A DNA stretch of 64,000 nucleotides. Source: Bog-473 sp963764305 (lineage in GTDB: Bacteria; Actinomycetota; Acidimicrobiia; Acidimicrobiales; RAAP-2). The position numbers and the translations under genes are program-made. This document shows positions 34,961 through 44,050 of the stretch, in pieces (the first letter of the stretch is position 1; every line of letters starts with the position of its first letter). The DNA is taken from NCBI GenBank assembly GCA_963764305.1, contig CAVXSD010000001.1:496001-560000 (forward strand), given 5' to 3'. The notes under the pieces were generated by a model, which worked only from the letters and a program-made list of their open reading frames with translations, was not told the origin of the DNA and made no database searches.

Positions 34961-35848
34961 GTGAGCACCAATCCGAAGGAACGGCCACGATCGGCACTCC
35001 GGCGCATGTTGGCCGAACCCGGGCTCACGGTCCTGCCCGGCGTCTACGATGCGCTGTCCGCAACGCTGGTGGAACGCAGCGGCATTCCGGGGGCATATAT
35101 GTCGGGTGCCGCGGTTTCAATGACGCTCGGGGGCGTTCCCGACCTGGGACTTCTCACGATGACTGAAATGGCCACTCAGGCCGCCCGCCTGGCCGGCGTC
35201 GTGAGTGGCCCGCTCGTCGCCGATGCCGACACCGGATTCGGCAACGCTCTCAACGTTCAGCGAACGGTCGTCGAATATGAACGCGCCGGCGTCGCCGGGC
35301 TCCATATCGAGGACCAGACGTATCCGAAGCGTTGTGGACACCTCAGTGGCAAGTCGGTGATTCCGAGTGTGGAATTCGTGGACAAGATCAAGGCCGCAGT
35401 CGAGGCGCGGACAGATGCAGAGCTTGTCCTCATCGCTCGAACGGACGCTCGTGGTCCGCTCGGATTCGCCGAGGCGATTCGTCGCGCCAACGCCTACCTC
35501 GAAGCAGGCGCCGATCTGATCTTTGTCGAGGCCCCGCAGACGATCGACGAGATCTCATCCATCCCCGCCGAGGTCGATGGACCCGTCATGTTCAACATGG
35601 TCGAAAACGGGTCCTCTCCACCCGTCGAGCTCGAGCAACTGGCATCCTGGGGCTACAGGCTCGCCATCCGTCCTCTCGCCCTCATCACCCCTGTGGTCCG
35701 GGCCGTCATACGAGCTCTGTCTGAGATGAACCCGCCGACGCCTCTCGAAGGGGTGATCTCGACGCCGAGCGATCTGTTCGAGACCGTCAACCTGAACGCA
35801 TGGCTCGAACTCGGCAATAGATTCGGGTCGAGTTCTCACCTTCTCTAG
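34961..35848 (+). CDS. isocitrate lyase / PEP mutase superfamily protein
   Basis: 295 residues from GTG 34961. PGVYDALSATLVERSGIPGAYMSG, VADADTGFGNALNV (metal-binding Asp), GLHIEDQTYPKRCGH (active-site Cys-Gly-His loop) and ARTDARG are the superfamily pattern. The KRCGHL loop groups it with carbon-carbon lyases such as 2-methylisocitrate lyase and oxaloacetate decarboxylase. The exact substrate is open. Confidence 0.87.
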   Translation: MSTNPKERPRSALRRMLAEPGLTVLPGVYDALSATLVERSGIPGAYMSGAAVSMTLGGVPDLGLLTMTEMATQAARLAGVVSGPLVADADTGFGNALNVQRTVVEYERAGVAGLHIEDQTYPKRCGHLSGKSVIPSVEFVDKIKAAVEARTDAELVLIARTDARGPLGFAEAIRRANAYLEAGADLIFVEAPQTIDEISSIPAEVDGPVMFNMVENGSSPPVELEQLASWGYRLAIRPLALITPVVRAVIRALSEMNPPTPLEGVISTPSDLFETVNLNAWLELGNRFGSSSHLL

Positions 35849-35978
35849 CCGCGACGACTACGCCACGTGCCCATGCGGCTCTGTGGACCACCGGGTGCCT
35901 GCAGGGCTGGCTCTGTCTGCAGGTGGTAAGCAGCACATTTGAGATCTGTCACCCGTCCGTTGATCGGAGGTTTCGCCC

Positions 35979-37451
35979 ATGGCCACCGTCTCGTTCTCCC
36001 GCCGGTTGTCCGATCTGGCCGCGGCCGATCCTTCCCGTACTGCCATAACCTGCGGCGAACACAGCGTGACCCGAGCCGAACTCGAAACAGCCGCTGACGC
36101 TCTCGCCCGACAACTGCTCGAAGACGGCGTGCAGCACGGCGAGATGGTCACGATCGCTCTGCCCAACTCTGTCGAGTGGTTCGTCGCCGCCGCCGCCACC
36201 TGGAGGATCGGAGCGATTCCCCAACCCGTGTCGCATCGGCTTCCGGCTCGCGAGCTGGCCGCCATCGTCGAGCTCGCCGATCCACGGGTGATACTGGGTA
36301 CCGACACCGACACCTTCGCTGATCGCATCTGCCGGCCAGTCGGCTACGTCGCCCCAGCACCCGCCCCAGACGCGGCGCCGCTGCCTGACGCCATCTCGCC
36401 AGCGTGGAAGGCACCGACCTCGGGAGGCTCCACCGGCCGGCCGAAGCTCATCGTGGCGGGCCAACCGGCGAGCATCGATGACGAAGCGCCCCCCGATCTC
36501 CTGATCCAGCCCGACGGCTGCATCGTGATGCCAGGGCCGCTGTATCACAACGGTCCCATCGTCTGGGCGTGCGGTGCTCTGCTCGCCGGCAACCACGTGG
36601 TGGTCCTCCCTCGCTTTGACCCCGAATCCACCCTGGCCGGGATCGAAGAACACCGAGCCGACATTGCGTACCTGGTGCCGACCATGATGAAGCGCATTTG
36701 GCGACTGCCTCTCCATGTGCGTGAGGGGTTTGACCTTTCTTCGCTCCGCGTGGTGTGGCACCTGGCCGAGCCCTGCCCGCCGTGGCTCAAGGAGGCTTGG
36801 ATCGAGTGGCTCGGGCCCGAGCGCATTTTTGAGCTCTACGCCGGGACGGAGGCGCAGACCGCGACGGTGATCACAGGCGCCCAATGGCTGGAACACCGCG
36901 GCTCGGTCGGTCGGCCCCTCCTCGGGTCTATCAGCATCACGGACGAAGAAGGCAACGAGGTCCCGACCGGTGTGGAGGGTGAGGTCTGGCTCAAGTCGGG
37001 CCTCGAGAGCCCGACCTACCGCTATGTCGGCGCCGAAGCCCGCACGCGGGAAGGCGGGTGGGAATCCCTCGGCGACAATGGCTGGCTCGACGCCGAGGGC
37101 TACCTCTATCTCGGTGATCGCATGACCGACATGATCCTTACCGGAGGTTCAAACGTGTACCCGGCGGAGGTCGAGTCGGCTATCGCTGAACACCCCTCCG
37201 TACAGTCCTGCGCAGTGATCGGGCTGCCCGATGACGATCTCGGGAACATCGTCCATGCGATTGTCGAAGCCGACCCCAGGGAGCTCCGGGTAGACGAGTT
37301 GCTCGCCTTCCTGGGTGAGCGCCTCGTCCGCTACAAGGTTCCCCGCAGCATCGAAATCGTGAACGAGCCCCTGCGCGACGATGCCGGCAAAGTCCGCCGC
37401 AGCGCACTCCGTGCCGAGCGCCTCGGATCGATCGCGGGGTCCACCGCGTAG
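35979..37451 (+). CDS. AMP-binding acyl-CoA synthetase/ligase
   Basis: 490 residues. SGGSTGRPKLIVAG (residues about 148-160) is the ATP loop, YAGTEAQ the adenine-binding motif, GDNGWLDAEGYLYLGDRMTD the A7-A8 region and DDAGKVRRSALR carries the catalytic Lys near the C terminus. It activates a carboxylic acid as acyl-AMP and then acyl-CoA. It follows the isocitrate-lyase-like gene by 130 bases, perhaps co-regulated. Confidence 0.9.
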   Translation: MATVSFSRRLSDLAAADPSRTAITCGEHSVTRAELETAADALARQLLEDGVQHGEMVTIALPNSVEWFVAAAATWRIGAIPQPVSHRLPARELAAIVELADPRVILGTDTDTFADRICRPVGYVAPAPAPDAAPLPDAISPAWKAPTSGGSTGRPKLIVAGQPASIDDEAPPDLLIQPDGCIVMPGPLYHNGPIVWACGALLAGNHVVVLPRFDPESTLAGIEEHRADIAYLVPTMMKRIWRLPLHVREGFDLSSLRVVWHLAEPCPPWLKEAWIEWLGPERIFELYAGTEAQTATVITGAQWLEHRGSVGRPLLGSISITDEEGNEVPTGVEGEVWLKSGLESPTYRYVGAEARTREGGWESLGDNGWLDAEGYLYLGDRMTDMILTGGSNVYPAEVESAIAEHPSVQSCAVIGLPDDDLGNIVHAIVEADPRELRVDELLAFLGERLVRYKVPRSIEIVNEPLRDDAGKVRRSALRAERLGSIAGSTA

Positions 37452-37511
37452 GGCGCGGGGCCCCGTTGTGCTGCCCGCGGCCAGCAGCTGGAGCGCACAG
37501 CGGCGGGTGCA

Positions 37512-38669
37512 TCAGGTCTTCCGGCACGAGTCGTTCCAGGGCTGCTGGCCATCGGCGTCGTAGAGCGCGATGGCGAGGTCGTCCTGTTCGGCCGGAGTCG
37601 CCTGGTTCGGGGGGACGTTGATGAGCTGCGGCATGCCCGCCAGCTGGGCCGCTTGGTTCCACGTCGCCTGGCTGAATTGAAAGCCGCCCATGTACGTACC
37701 CCCCGGCGAGACGGCGTCGTAGTTGCCGCCTGACTCGGTCTTCAGGACACATTGGAGGAAGGGAGGCAGCGACGGGTCGCCCGACGACGTGGTGGCGGCG
37801 CTCCCTTGTGGAGCCGTGGGGATGGTGGCAGGAGGTAGTGACGTGGGCGAAGTGGCCACTGAAGCAGCATTGGCCTGTGCAGTTCGGATTGCTGCTGCAG
37901 CGGCCGCGGCCTGGGCCGTCCGGACTGCTGCTGCAGCGGCCGCGGCCTGGGCCGTCCGGACTGCTGCTGCAGCGGCCGCGGCCTGTGCCGCCTGCTGCTG
38001 GGCCACCGCCACGGCGAGCTCGCCCGCGATCGCCGACTGCTTGGACGCGAGCTGAACTTCGGTCTGGTGCGCGGCGTTGGCCAGCGTTGCCTCCTGGTTG
38101 GTGGTCGCTCGATCCTGCGCCTCTTGTTGTTCCAGGGTGGCGCGTTCGGCACGCAACCCGTTCTCGTCTGTCTTAATGGCGGCGACGGCAAGGGCGATAT
38201 CACCACTTGCCACTTTTTCATACTCCGCTCTCGTCGGCGCTTCCTTTTCGTTCGTGAACAGGGCCTCGGTCCCGTTGACCTCCGGGTCCAAGTTGATGTA
38301 GGCCGACACCGCTTCAGACTGAAGCCGCTTGCGATCGCGCCAAACCTGATTGGTTTCGGCTTGGATCTTTTCCTCAGTCGACCCGATCTCCGCCTCGTCG
38401 CGTTGTACTTTGGCGACATCGACGTCGTACTGCTGTTGGTACGTGCCGATCTGGAGCTGCTCCTGCACGAGATCCTGGGCGATCTGGGTCCCTTGCGCTT
38501 TGAGATTGGACACTGGATCCGCCGCGACGGGTCCCGGAGCCGCGACCACCGTTGCGGTGATCGCGGTTACGAGAGACAGGCCCACCATCCCCACTCCAAC
38601 ACGGGCGAGCGTTTGCACTCGGCAGCGGAGACCTGGCTTCGTCGTCGGGCTCTTCTCGGCACCGGTCAC
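37512..38669 (-). CDS. secreted coiled-coil protein with C-terminal Rpf/transglycosylase-like domain
   Basis: About 385 residues from GTG 38669; a TTG at 38678 is possible. A hydrophobic signal (VGVGMVGLSLVTAITATVVA) is followed by long coiled coil (residues about 55-230, Gln and Glu rich) and three copies of a 12-residue AAAAAAVRTAQA-type repeat. After a Pro and Ser linker comes FLQCVLKTESGGNYDAVS, then GGFQFSQATWNQAAQLAG and DDLAIALYDADG, close to resuscitation-promoting-factor/lysozyme-like domains with Glu as catalytic acid. It probably cleaves or remodels peptidoglycan. Confidence 0.75.
   Translation of the reverse strand: MTGAEKSPTTKPGLRCRVQTLARVGVGMVGLSLVTAITATVVAAPGPVAADPVSNLKAQGTQIAQDLVQEQLQIGTYQQQYDVDVAKVQRDEAEIGSTEEKIQAETNQVWRDRKRLQSEAVSAYINLDPEVNGTEALFTNEKEAPTRAEYEKVASGDIALAVAAIKTDENGLRAERATLEQQEAQDRATTNQEATLANAAHQTEVQLASKQSAIAGELAVAVAQQQAAQAAAAAAAVRTAQAAAAAAAVRTAQAAAAAAAIRTAQANAASVATSPTSLPPATIPTAPQGSAATTSSGDPSLPPFLQCVLKTESGGNYDAVSPGGTYMGGFQFSQATWNQAAQLAGMPQLINVPPNQATPAEQDDLAIALYDADGQQPWNDSCRKT
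37891..37989. repeat. 36-bp tandem coding repeat, about 2.8 copies
   Basis: GCTGCTGCAGCGGCCGCGGC begins each unit at 37891, 37927 and 37963. The units encode the Ala-rich helical repeat of the wall protein. Nearly identical DNA suggests recent expansion. Confidence 0.9.
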
Positions 38670-38676
38670 GATTGGC

Positions 38677-38686
38677 AAAACGTTTT
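38677..38686. promoter_or_regulatory. AAAACGTTTT palindrome upstream of the Rpf-like gene
   Basis: A 10-bp perfect palindrome that overlaps the possible TTG start and lies 7 bases before the GTG start of the wall protein gene. Possible operator; no further support. Confidence 0.35.
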
Positions 38687-38699
38687 AGTCGATTTTGCG

Positions 38700-38969
38700 T
38701 CGACAGTGCAACCCGCGTGGTGTCTGACTCCGCCGACGAGGTTCTCTTGCAGCTCGGAATGCGCATCGGCATCGGGCTGACAAGGTGGATGGTCGACGAT
38801 TCACCGGCGTTGCCCGAACATGACGTCCAGCTTCGAGAGACCGAACATGAACGAATCGTTCTTGTGCAATGAGCGTGTTCTGCACCTTGTCGAGGACCGA
38901 CTCGGACAACCACTCACGAGCTCGGGGGTCGCCGAAACCAGCTCCGAGGACGACGACGTGGTTGGGCAT
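38700..38969 (-). pseudogene. remnant of a flavin-dependent oxidoreductase (SQR/NDH-like), N-terminal pieces
   Basis: From ATG 38969, MPNHVVVLGAGFG is a FAD-binding start. The next parts are in shifted frames: TPELVS, then WLSESVLDKVQNTLI, then HKNDSFMFGLSKLDVMFG, which together read as the first 60 residues of a sulfide:quinone-reductase-like protein. A further piece, IHLVSPMPMRIPS, resembles a mid-protein block of the same family. Several frame changes and deletions show true decay. Confidence 0.65.
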
Positions 38970-39129
38970 GAGTGGGACGGTACAGAGCGAGTCGTCACCG
39001 CATGACGGAATGGTCAGTCGTCGGAATTGAGGGCGTAGCTTGCACATCTGGTGGCGCCAACTCTCGGCGATATACGGGCGACTGGGACCCACTCTCGATT
39101 GATGGGCGCCCGCACTTTGCGAATACCAG

Positions 39130-39990
39130 TCAGTACTCCAGCGTGGCAAGGAATTGACGAACGGGTGGGAAAGCTGCGTTGGGATCCTCGACAAAGGGCT
39201 CGTGACCGACGTCTGGAAGACAGACTCGACTTGCGTCGACCAGCCCTTGCATCAGCATCTGGCCGCCCGCGACCATGATGGCGTCACGCTGGCCATAGAG
39301 AACGAAGACGGGACAGCGGATCTCATGGAGTCGGCCGGTCAGATCCGTACGAGCGAACGTCCGGTCTAGTTGCGGTACGTTGTCATTTGGAACGGGCAGT
39401 CCTGCCATGGCGGCTTGCACTTTGCCGCGGACAGCGGGTATCCCCTCTTGAGTGACGGCCATCGCGGCGTATCGGCCAGCGTGCTTGTCTTTCGATTCAG
39501 AGCGCCAAGACCAAGCGGTGAGGTACCACGCAGCCAAGGCAAGAGCCTTGGCCGTACGAGTCGGACCGAGGGCACGCAGTGCCGGTACAGCGATCTTGCC
39601 TGGGTTGCCCGTGGGCGTAGTGCCGACCAAGACCATGCCGGCGCACGCCTCAGGGTGGCGTAGGCCGTAGTTGAGTCCAATGAAGCCGCCCATGGAGTGG
39701 GCGAGTACGCCCACCCGCTCGTAGCCGAGATGGTCTCGCAGCTCGTCCAGATCGTCGGCAATCCGCTCGTACGTGTAGGTGGCGATCGGCGCGGCTTCTG
39801 AGCGCCCGCTGCCCCGATAGTCGTGGTACACCAGCGTGTACGCGTCCTCGAGCGGTACCAGGGCGTCGGCCAAGGTGTCTGAGATGTTGGCAGGTCCGCC
39901 GTGACAGGCCAGGAGGGGAGGTCCGTTGCCCCGGAGGTGGTACCGGAGTCGGACATTGTCTGAGGTCTCGAATTCCCCACCTTGAAAGAT
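39130..39990 (-). CDS. alpha/beta hydrolase (proline-iminopeptidase-like), start unresolved
   Basis: Clear coding from about 39975 to the stop at 39130. The segment NVRLRYHLRGNGPPLLACHGG holds the oxyanion His-Gly-Gly. VGVLAHSMGGFIGLNYGL carries the nucleophile Ser, VFVLYGQRDAI the Asp and DVGHEPFVED the His, all as in S33 peptidases and lactonases. The only standard start in this frame is TTG 39873, which would cut off the conserved N terminus. So the true start is missing, uses a rare codon, or is hidden by a frameshift upstream of 39975. Confidence 0.78.
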   Translation of the reverse strand: MFQGGEFETSDNVRLRYHLRGNGPPLLACHGGPANISDTLADALVPLEDAYTLVYHDYRGSGRSEAAPIATYTYERIADDLDELRDHLGYERVGVLAHSMGGFIGLNYGLRHPEACAGMVLVGTTPTGNPGKIAVPALRALGPTRTAKALALAAWYLTAWSWRSESKDKHAGRYAAMAVTQEGIPAVRGKVQAAMAGLPVPNDNVPQLDRTFARTDLTGRLHEIRCPVFVLYGQRDAIMVAGGQMLMQGLVDASRVCLPDVGHEPFVEDPNAAFPPVRQFLATLEY

Positions 39991-40318
39991 GTTAAGCCTT
40001 GGAGATCGAGACCGAGGAGTTGCCCGAATACCGCTCGGGTTGGGGTACTAAATCGATCGTCTTCAAATTGCCGGTCGGTAACTCCCAGACCTGTACCACC
40101 GTTTCGGGACGCCCTCAGTGGCTCTTTCGTCGTCTCCTGACCAAGTCCACCGAGGAACCTCGCGGAGAGGCTGAAGTTCGTCATCGGTATCAGCATGTGA
40201 GTTCTGCGTGGCAATGTTCGAGCCGAACGCCACATGTAGTTGCTCTGGGACCTTGACCCTCGTACTGACTGATACGGACCCGGTACAGCTCGCATCGAGG
40301 CGCCGTTACCATCCTGGC
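39991..40318. other. 328-base gap with GNAT promoter
   Basis: It holds the -10-like hexamer TACCAT at 40307-40312, 6 bases before the acetyltransferase ATG, and no ribosome-binding site there, which fits a leaderless transcript. I see no gene in the rest; it may contain the lost start of the divergent hydrolase. Confidence 0.45.
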
Positions 40319-40942
40319 ATGGCTGCTCGTCCCGACCCTCCGACCGTGCGCCGGGCCACGACGGCGGACGCGGCGGCCATCACGGAAATGCTGGTCCGGG
40401 CTTTCGACGACGATCCCGTGGCGAACTATATGTTCGCCGGTCACCGGCGCCGCCGGAGAGGGTTGCACTCCTTCTTCGGCACTGAGTTGAGACGTCACTA
40501 CCTACCGAACGGCCACGTCTACACGACCCATGATCTCAGCGGTGCGGCCCTGTGGGGGCCACCCGACCGGGAGCGCCATCCCGTGAAGGAGTTGCTCGAG
40601 CTATTTCCGACGGCGCCCTACCTACTGAGCCCGCACGTCCTCGGGGCCCTCCGCCTCATGTTCACGGTGGAGAGACTGCACCCGAAAGAGCCGCACTGGT
40701 ATCTCTTCACCCTGGGCACCGCGCCGGAACGCCAGGGCAAGGGCATGGGCTCGGCTCTGCTGCGCACCGTGCTCAGCCACGTCGACCAAGAGGGCCAGCC
40801 AGCATTCCTCGAGTCCTCCAAGGAGCGCAACGTGCCCCTCTACGCCCGCTTCGGCTTCGAAGTCACCGATGTGCTGCCACCGACGTGGGGGAGTCCGACC
40901 ATGTGGCAAATGTGGCGAGAACCCCGTCTTCCCGACCAGTAG
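40319..40942 (+). CDS. GNAT-family N-acetyltransferase
   Basis: 207 residues from ATG 40319. PTVRRATTADAAAITEMLVRAFDDDP is the GNAT start. HWYLFTLGTAPERQGKGMGSALLRTVL contains the acetyl-CoA-binding (R/Q)GxGxG loop, and PAFLESSKERNVPLYARFGFEV is the last conserved strand-helix. The acceptor (amine of a small molecule or peptide) is unknown. Confidence 0.87.
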   Translation: MAARPDPPTVRRATTADAAAITEMLVRAFDDDPVANYMFAGHRRRRRGLHSFFGTELRRHYLPNGHVYTTHDLSGAALWGPPDRERHPVKELLELFPTAPYLLSPHVLGALRLMFTVERLHPKEPHWYLFTLGTAPERQGKGMGSALLRTVLSHVDQEGQPAFLESSKERNVPLYARFGFEVTDVLPPTWGSPTMWQMWREPRLPDQ

Positions 40943-40943
40943 G

Positions 40944-41088
40944 GACTGCTCAACGACCAACCCGAAACTGTCTCGAGCTTGCTGAAGGCTCAGGCTCACC
41001 TCACTACGGGAACGCCCACAACGGGGTACTCGAGGGACACTGCACGGCAGGGGATGCCTGCTCGGTCATCGGGAAGAGTTGAGCAGTC
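40944..41088. repeat. 11-bp inverted repeat bounding the GNAT / binding-protein gap
   Basis: GACTGCTCAAC at 40944-40954 and its exact reverse complement at 41078-41088 bracket 123 bases between the two convergent genes. It could fold transcripts or be the ends of a short element. Confidence 0.5.
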
Positions 41089-41089
41089 T

Positions 41090-42352
41090 CTATGCGTTCG
41101 CCGGCTTGTTGGCGAAGACCAACGCCTTCGTGTCGGGGTCGTAATGGACCATGTAGACGGGACCGAGCGCGTACGGCCGGTTGGGCCCGAAAGAAATGGG
41201 AGCGTTCGTTCCCGGCAGCAGGACGTTCTTGAGTCCGTACCCCGCCTTGACGAAGCTGGCCACGGTCAGGTTCTTGCCGGCTGCCTTGGCGATGTCGGTG
41301 AAGAGCGCCATGTCGGTGCAGGCGATCTCAATTCCCATGAAGGTGGCCTCGGACTCGGGCAGTGTGGCGCTGTACGGGTTGATGTGATTGGACGGGTAAG
41401 CCTTGCGGTCGAGGGCGACGCACTTTTGGGTCCCGGGATTGTTCCAGATCGCCGCTGGCGGCGTCAGCGGGCTCGACGTCACGACATTCTTGAGGTAGAT
41501 CGGGTTATAGTTCGCACCCACATCACCGCTGAAGTCACCTTCGTTGGTGGCCACCCAGGGTGGGTTGTAGGTGCTTTGGATGTCCGACAGCCCTTGGGCC
41601 CAGGTGGCTGAGCCGGTACCGACGGCGACGACCTCGTTCACCCCCTCTGTCTTGAACTTCTGGGCGATCACCTGAACTTGCGAGTTGGAGGCGGCGAGGT
41701 CACCCTGCGGCGCCGAGTCGATCGCGGTGGTGACGACCGGGATGTGAAGCTTGGCCAGCACCGACTGGACGAGCTGGGCTTCCTGCTGATCGCTCGGGTT
41801 ACCGCCGAAGACGGCCACCTTCTTGCCCTTGAACACGCCCTGCCTGTCGAAGATGGAGAGCTCCAGCGGGTCATAGGCGTTGTCCGGCGGAGTCGCCGTG
41901 AAGTCCTGGGCCACCGTCGAACTGTTACCCGAGGGGAGCACCGCTCCGACGACGGGCACGTTGTCCTGCAGGTAGCACGTCGGCATCAACGGGGAGATGG
42001 CCACGAAGATGCCGTCGTCCTGGGTCAGCTGCGTGCACACCGAGGCGGCAGCAGCCGGACCGGTCGGGTTCACCGCCACGATGTAGGGGACGATCTTTCG
42101 GCCGTTGATCCCTCCCTGCGCGTTGATGTTCTTAATGACGGCGTTGAAGGCGTCCGGAACGCTGCCCCAGTTGATGTCGACTCCAACGGCCTTGACGGCC
42201 GCGACGTCGACGTAGGGAATCCCGACGCGGATCGTGGTCGCCGTCACTCCCGGCGTGCTGCTCGATGCGGCCGATGCTGGGCTGATGCCCAGGAGTCCGC
42301 CGATCGTCGCGATGATCACAGCGGCCGCGGTAGCCGCCTTGACCTTGGTCAT
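41090..42352 (-). CDS. branched-chain amino acid-type ABC substrate-binding protein, orphan
   Basis: 420 residues from ATG 42352 with GGGGGTGA before it. Signal peptide KAATAAAVIIATIGGLLGIS with ASA cut site; TIRVGIPYVDV, DAFNAVIKNINAQGGINGRKIV and KKVAVFGGNPSDQQEAQLV are family I (LivJ-like) blocks. It probably binds a hydrophobic or acidic small molecule outside the cell. No permease or ATPase gene is near, so it may share a transporter encoded elsewhere. The long frame upstream of 42352 is not part of it. Confidence 0.85.
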   Translation of the reverse strand: MTKVKAATAAAVIIATIGGLLGISPASAASSSTPGVTATTIRVGIPYVDVAAVKAVGVDINWGSVPDAFNAVIKNINAQGGINGRKIVPYIVAVNPTGPAAAASVCTQLTQDDGIFVAISPLMPTCYLQDNVPVVGAVLPSGNSSTVAQDFTATPPDNAYDPLELSIFDRQGVFKGKKVAVFGGNPSDQQEAQLVQSVLAKLHIPVVTTAIDSAPQGDLAASNSQVQVIAQKFKTEGVNEVVAVGTGSATWAQGLSDIQSTYNPPWVATNEGDFSGDVGANYNPIYLKNVVTSSPLTPPAAIWNNPGTQKCVALDRKAYPSNHINPYSATLPESEATFMGIEIACTDMALFTDIAKAAGKNLTVASFVKAGYGLKNVLLPGTNAPISFGPNRPYALGPVYMVHYDPDTKALVFANKPANA

Positions 42353-42602
42353 TGTCGTCACCCCCGTGGACAGAGCCGGTGCCGCCATCCCCGACGCTTG
42401 CTCGGGAGCCTGGCGAACTGGACTGCCGGGCTGAGACTCTGACACGAATGCCGCGGTCTTGCCGTCAAGAGGCGGATCGACCCCCCGGCGCGCAGAGTGT
42501 GGTCGAGCACCGGCTGTTATCGGTGGACCTGGTGGCGGAACTGGTGTAAGGACGGGGTGTGGGTTCCGACCAGGCCCGCTCCCATCGGTCAAGGAGGAGT
42601 CC

Positions 42603-43964
42603 ATGACAGTTGTCCCGGCCACCCTCACCATCCCGCCCGTCGTGGACCCACCGGTGCGGTTCGTTCCGACCGGCGAGTTTCGGGGGACCCTGGACCAGTT
42701 CGACTACACCGAGGAGGAGTGGTTCGCCACGGGCCAGGTGGACGGCCACTCCTACTCCACCGCCCTGACGGTCAGGCGGCCCCGGGACGCCTCCCGCTTC
42801 AGCGGGACGGTCATGGTCGAGCCGGTGCACGCCGCGAGCGCCGCCCCCATCTGGATCTACACGTCGACCTACCAGATGCGCGCCGGCCACGGGTGGGCCG
42901 CCGTGTGCTCGCAGAAGACCGTCCTCGACGGCTTCGTGAAGCCCACCAACGCCGAGCGCTACGCGTCCCTGGACATCTGGTCCGACGCGCCGCCCCTCGA
43001 GACGTCGGGCATCGAGGGCATGCGGGTGCCCCGCGACCCCGCCGGGTTTCAGGCCCGCATGGAGCGGATGCGCCAGGTCAACGTGCTGTCGACGCCCATC
43101 CTGGCCCAGGTCGGGGCTGCGCTGGCGATTGCCGGCGGGCCCTTCGCCGGGCTCGGCGTGCGCCACCTCGTCCTGACCGGGCACTCCCAGACCGGCGCCG
43201 TGGTGACCGACTACGTCCTCAACGGCCACGCCGTCCAGCGTCACGGGGACGGCTCGCCGGTCTATGGCGGTTTCTTCCCGAGCGGCGCGCCGTCCGTGCG
43301 CTTCGAGCAGGTGGACGTCCCGATTGTCCAGGTGCTGAGCGACGGCGACATCGCCGACCCCAACCGGGCCGGCCGGGAGGGCCGCCCGTACCGCCGCGAC
43401 GACAGCGACGATCCGGCCGACCGCTACCGGCTCTACGAACTGGCCGGGGTCGGCCACATGGGCACCCGCTACCCGCCTTACAACGACAACGCCATGTGGC
43501 AGAACGACCCCTTGGGCACCGCCGGAAGCGTCCCAAAGGGCGCGGCCATGAACAGCCTGCCGCACGACGAGCTCTTCTCTATGGGACTGCACCACCTGGC
43601 CCAATGGGTGGCCGCCGCCGTCACCCCGCCGCGGGCCGACCGCATCGAAGTGGGGCCGGACGGCCTGTTCGCCAAGGACGGGTGCGGCAACAGCCGGGGC
43701 GGCGTGCGCTGTGCGCAGATGGACGTTCCCCGGCTGCGCTACTACTCGAACCCCGGCGAGCGGGAGGACGGGACGCCGGCCTTCGGCGTGGTGGGGATCG
43801 AGGAGACGCTGCCGGCGGAGACGCTGGCCCGCCTCTACCGGGACCACGCGGACTACGTCGACCGCTTCAACCGCCGGCTGGACGAGCTCGTCGAGGAGGG
43901 CTGGTTCCTGGCCCAGGACGCCGAGGAGATGCGCGCCGAGGCCAAGGGCGCCGCTGTGCCCTGA
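42603..43964 (+). CDS. alpha/beta hydrolase domain-containing protein (Abhydrolase_10-like)
   Basis: 453 residues from ATG 42603 with AAGGAGGAG 4 bases before it. PTGEFRGTLDQFDYTEEEWF is the conserved start of this family; HLVLTGHSQTGAVVTDYVL holds the nucleophile Ser in GHSQTG, and ELAGVGHMGTRYPP the His. It is related to proteins found with terpene and steroid catabolic genes. It is GC-richer than its neighbours. Likely an esterase or lactonase. Confidence 0.8.
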   Translation: MTVVPATLTIPPVVDPPVRFVPTGEFRGTLDQFDYTEEEWFATGQVDGHSYSTALTVRRPRDASRFSGTVMVEPVHAASAAPIWIYTSTYQMRAGHGWAAVCSQKTVLDGFVKPTNAERYASLDIWSDAPPLETSGIEGMRVPRDPAGFQARMERMRQVNVLSTPILAQVGAALAIAGGPFAGLGVRHLVLTGHSQTGAVVTDYVLNGHAVQRHGDGSPVYGGFFPSGAPSVRFEQVDVPIVQVLSDGDIADPNRAGREGRPYRRDDSDDPADRYRLYELAGVGHMGTRYPPYNDNAMWQNDPLGTAGSVPKGAAMNSLPHDELFSMGLHHLAQWVAAAVTPPRADRIEVGPDGLFAKDGCGNSRGGVRCAQMDVPRLRYYSNPGEREDGTPAFGVVGIEETLPAETLARLYRDHADYVDRFNRRLDELVEEGWFLAQDAEEMRAEAKGAAVP

Positions 43965-44050
43965 GCCCTGCGCGCCGGTTACCCGCACGACTCAATCGGA
44001 TCGGGGCCCGATCTCGTGGCCCCGAATGGACAGAGGACACAGGGAGAGCA

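Noticed and set aside
37891..37989. Regular 36-bp repeats that could look like a CRISPR array
   Set aside because: They are contiguous with no spacers and are in frame within a coding gene.
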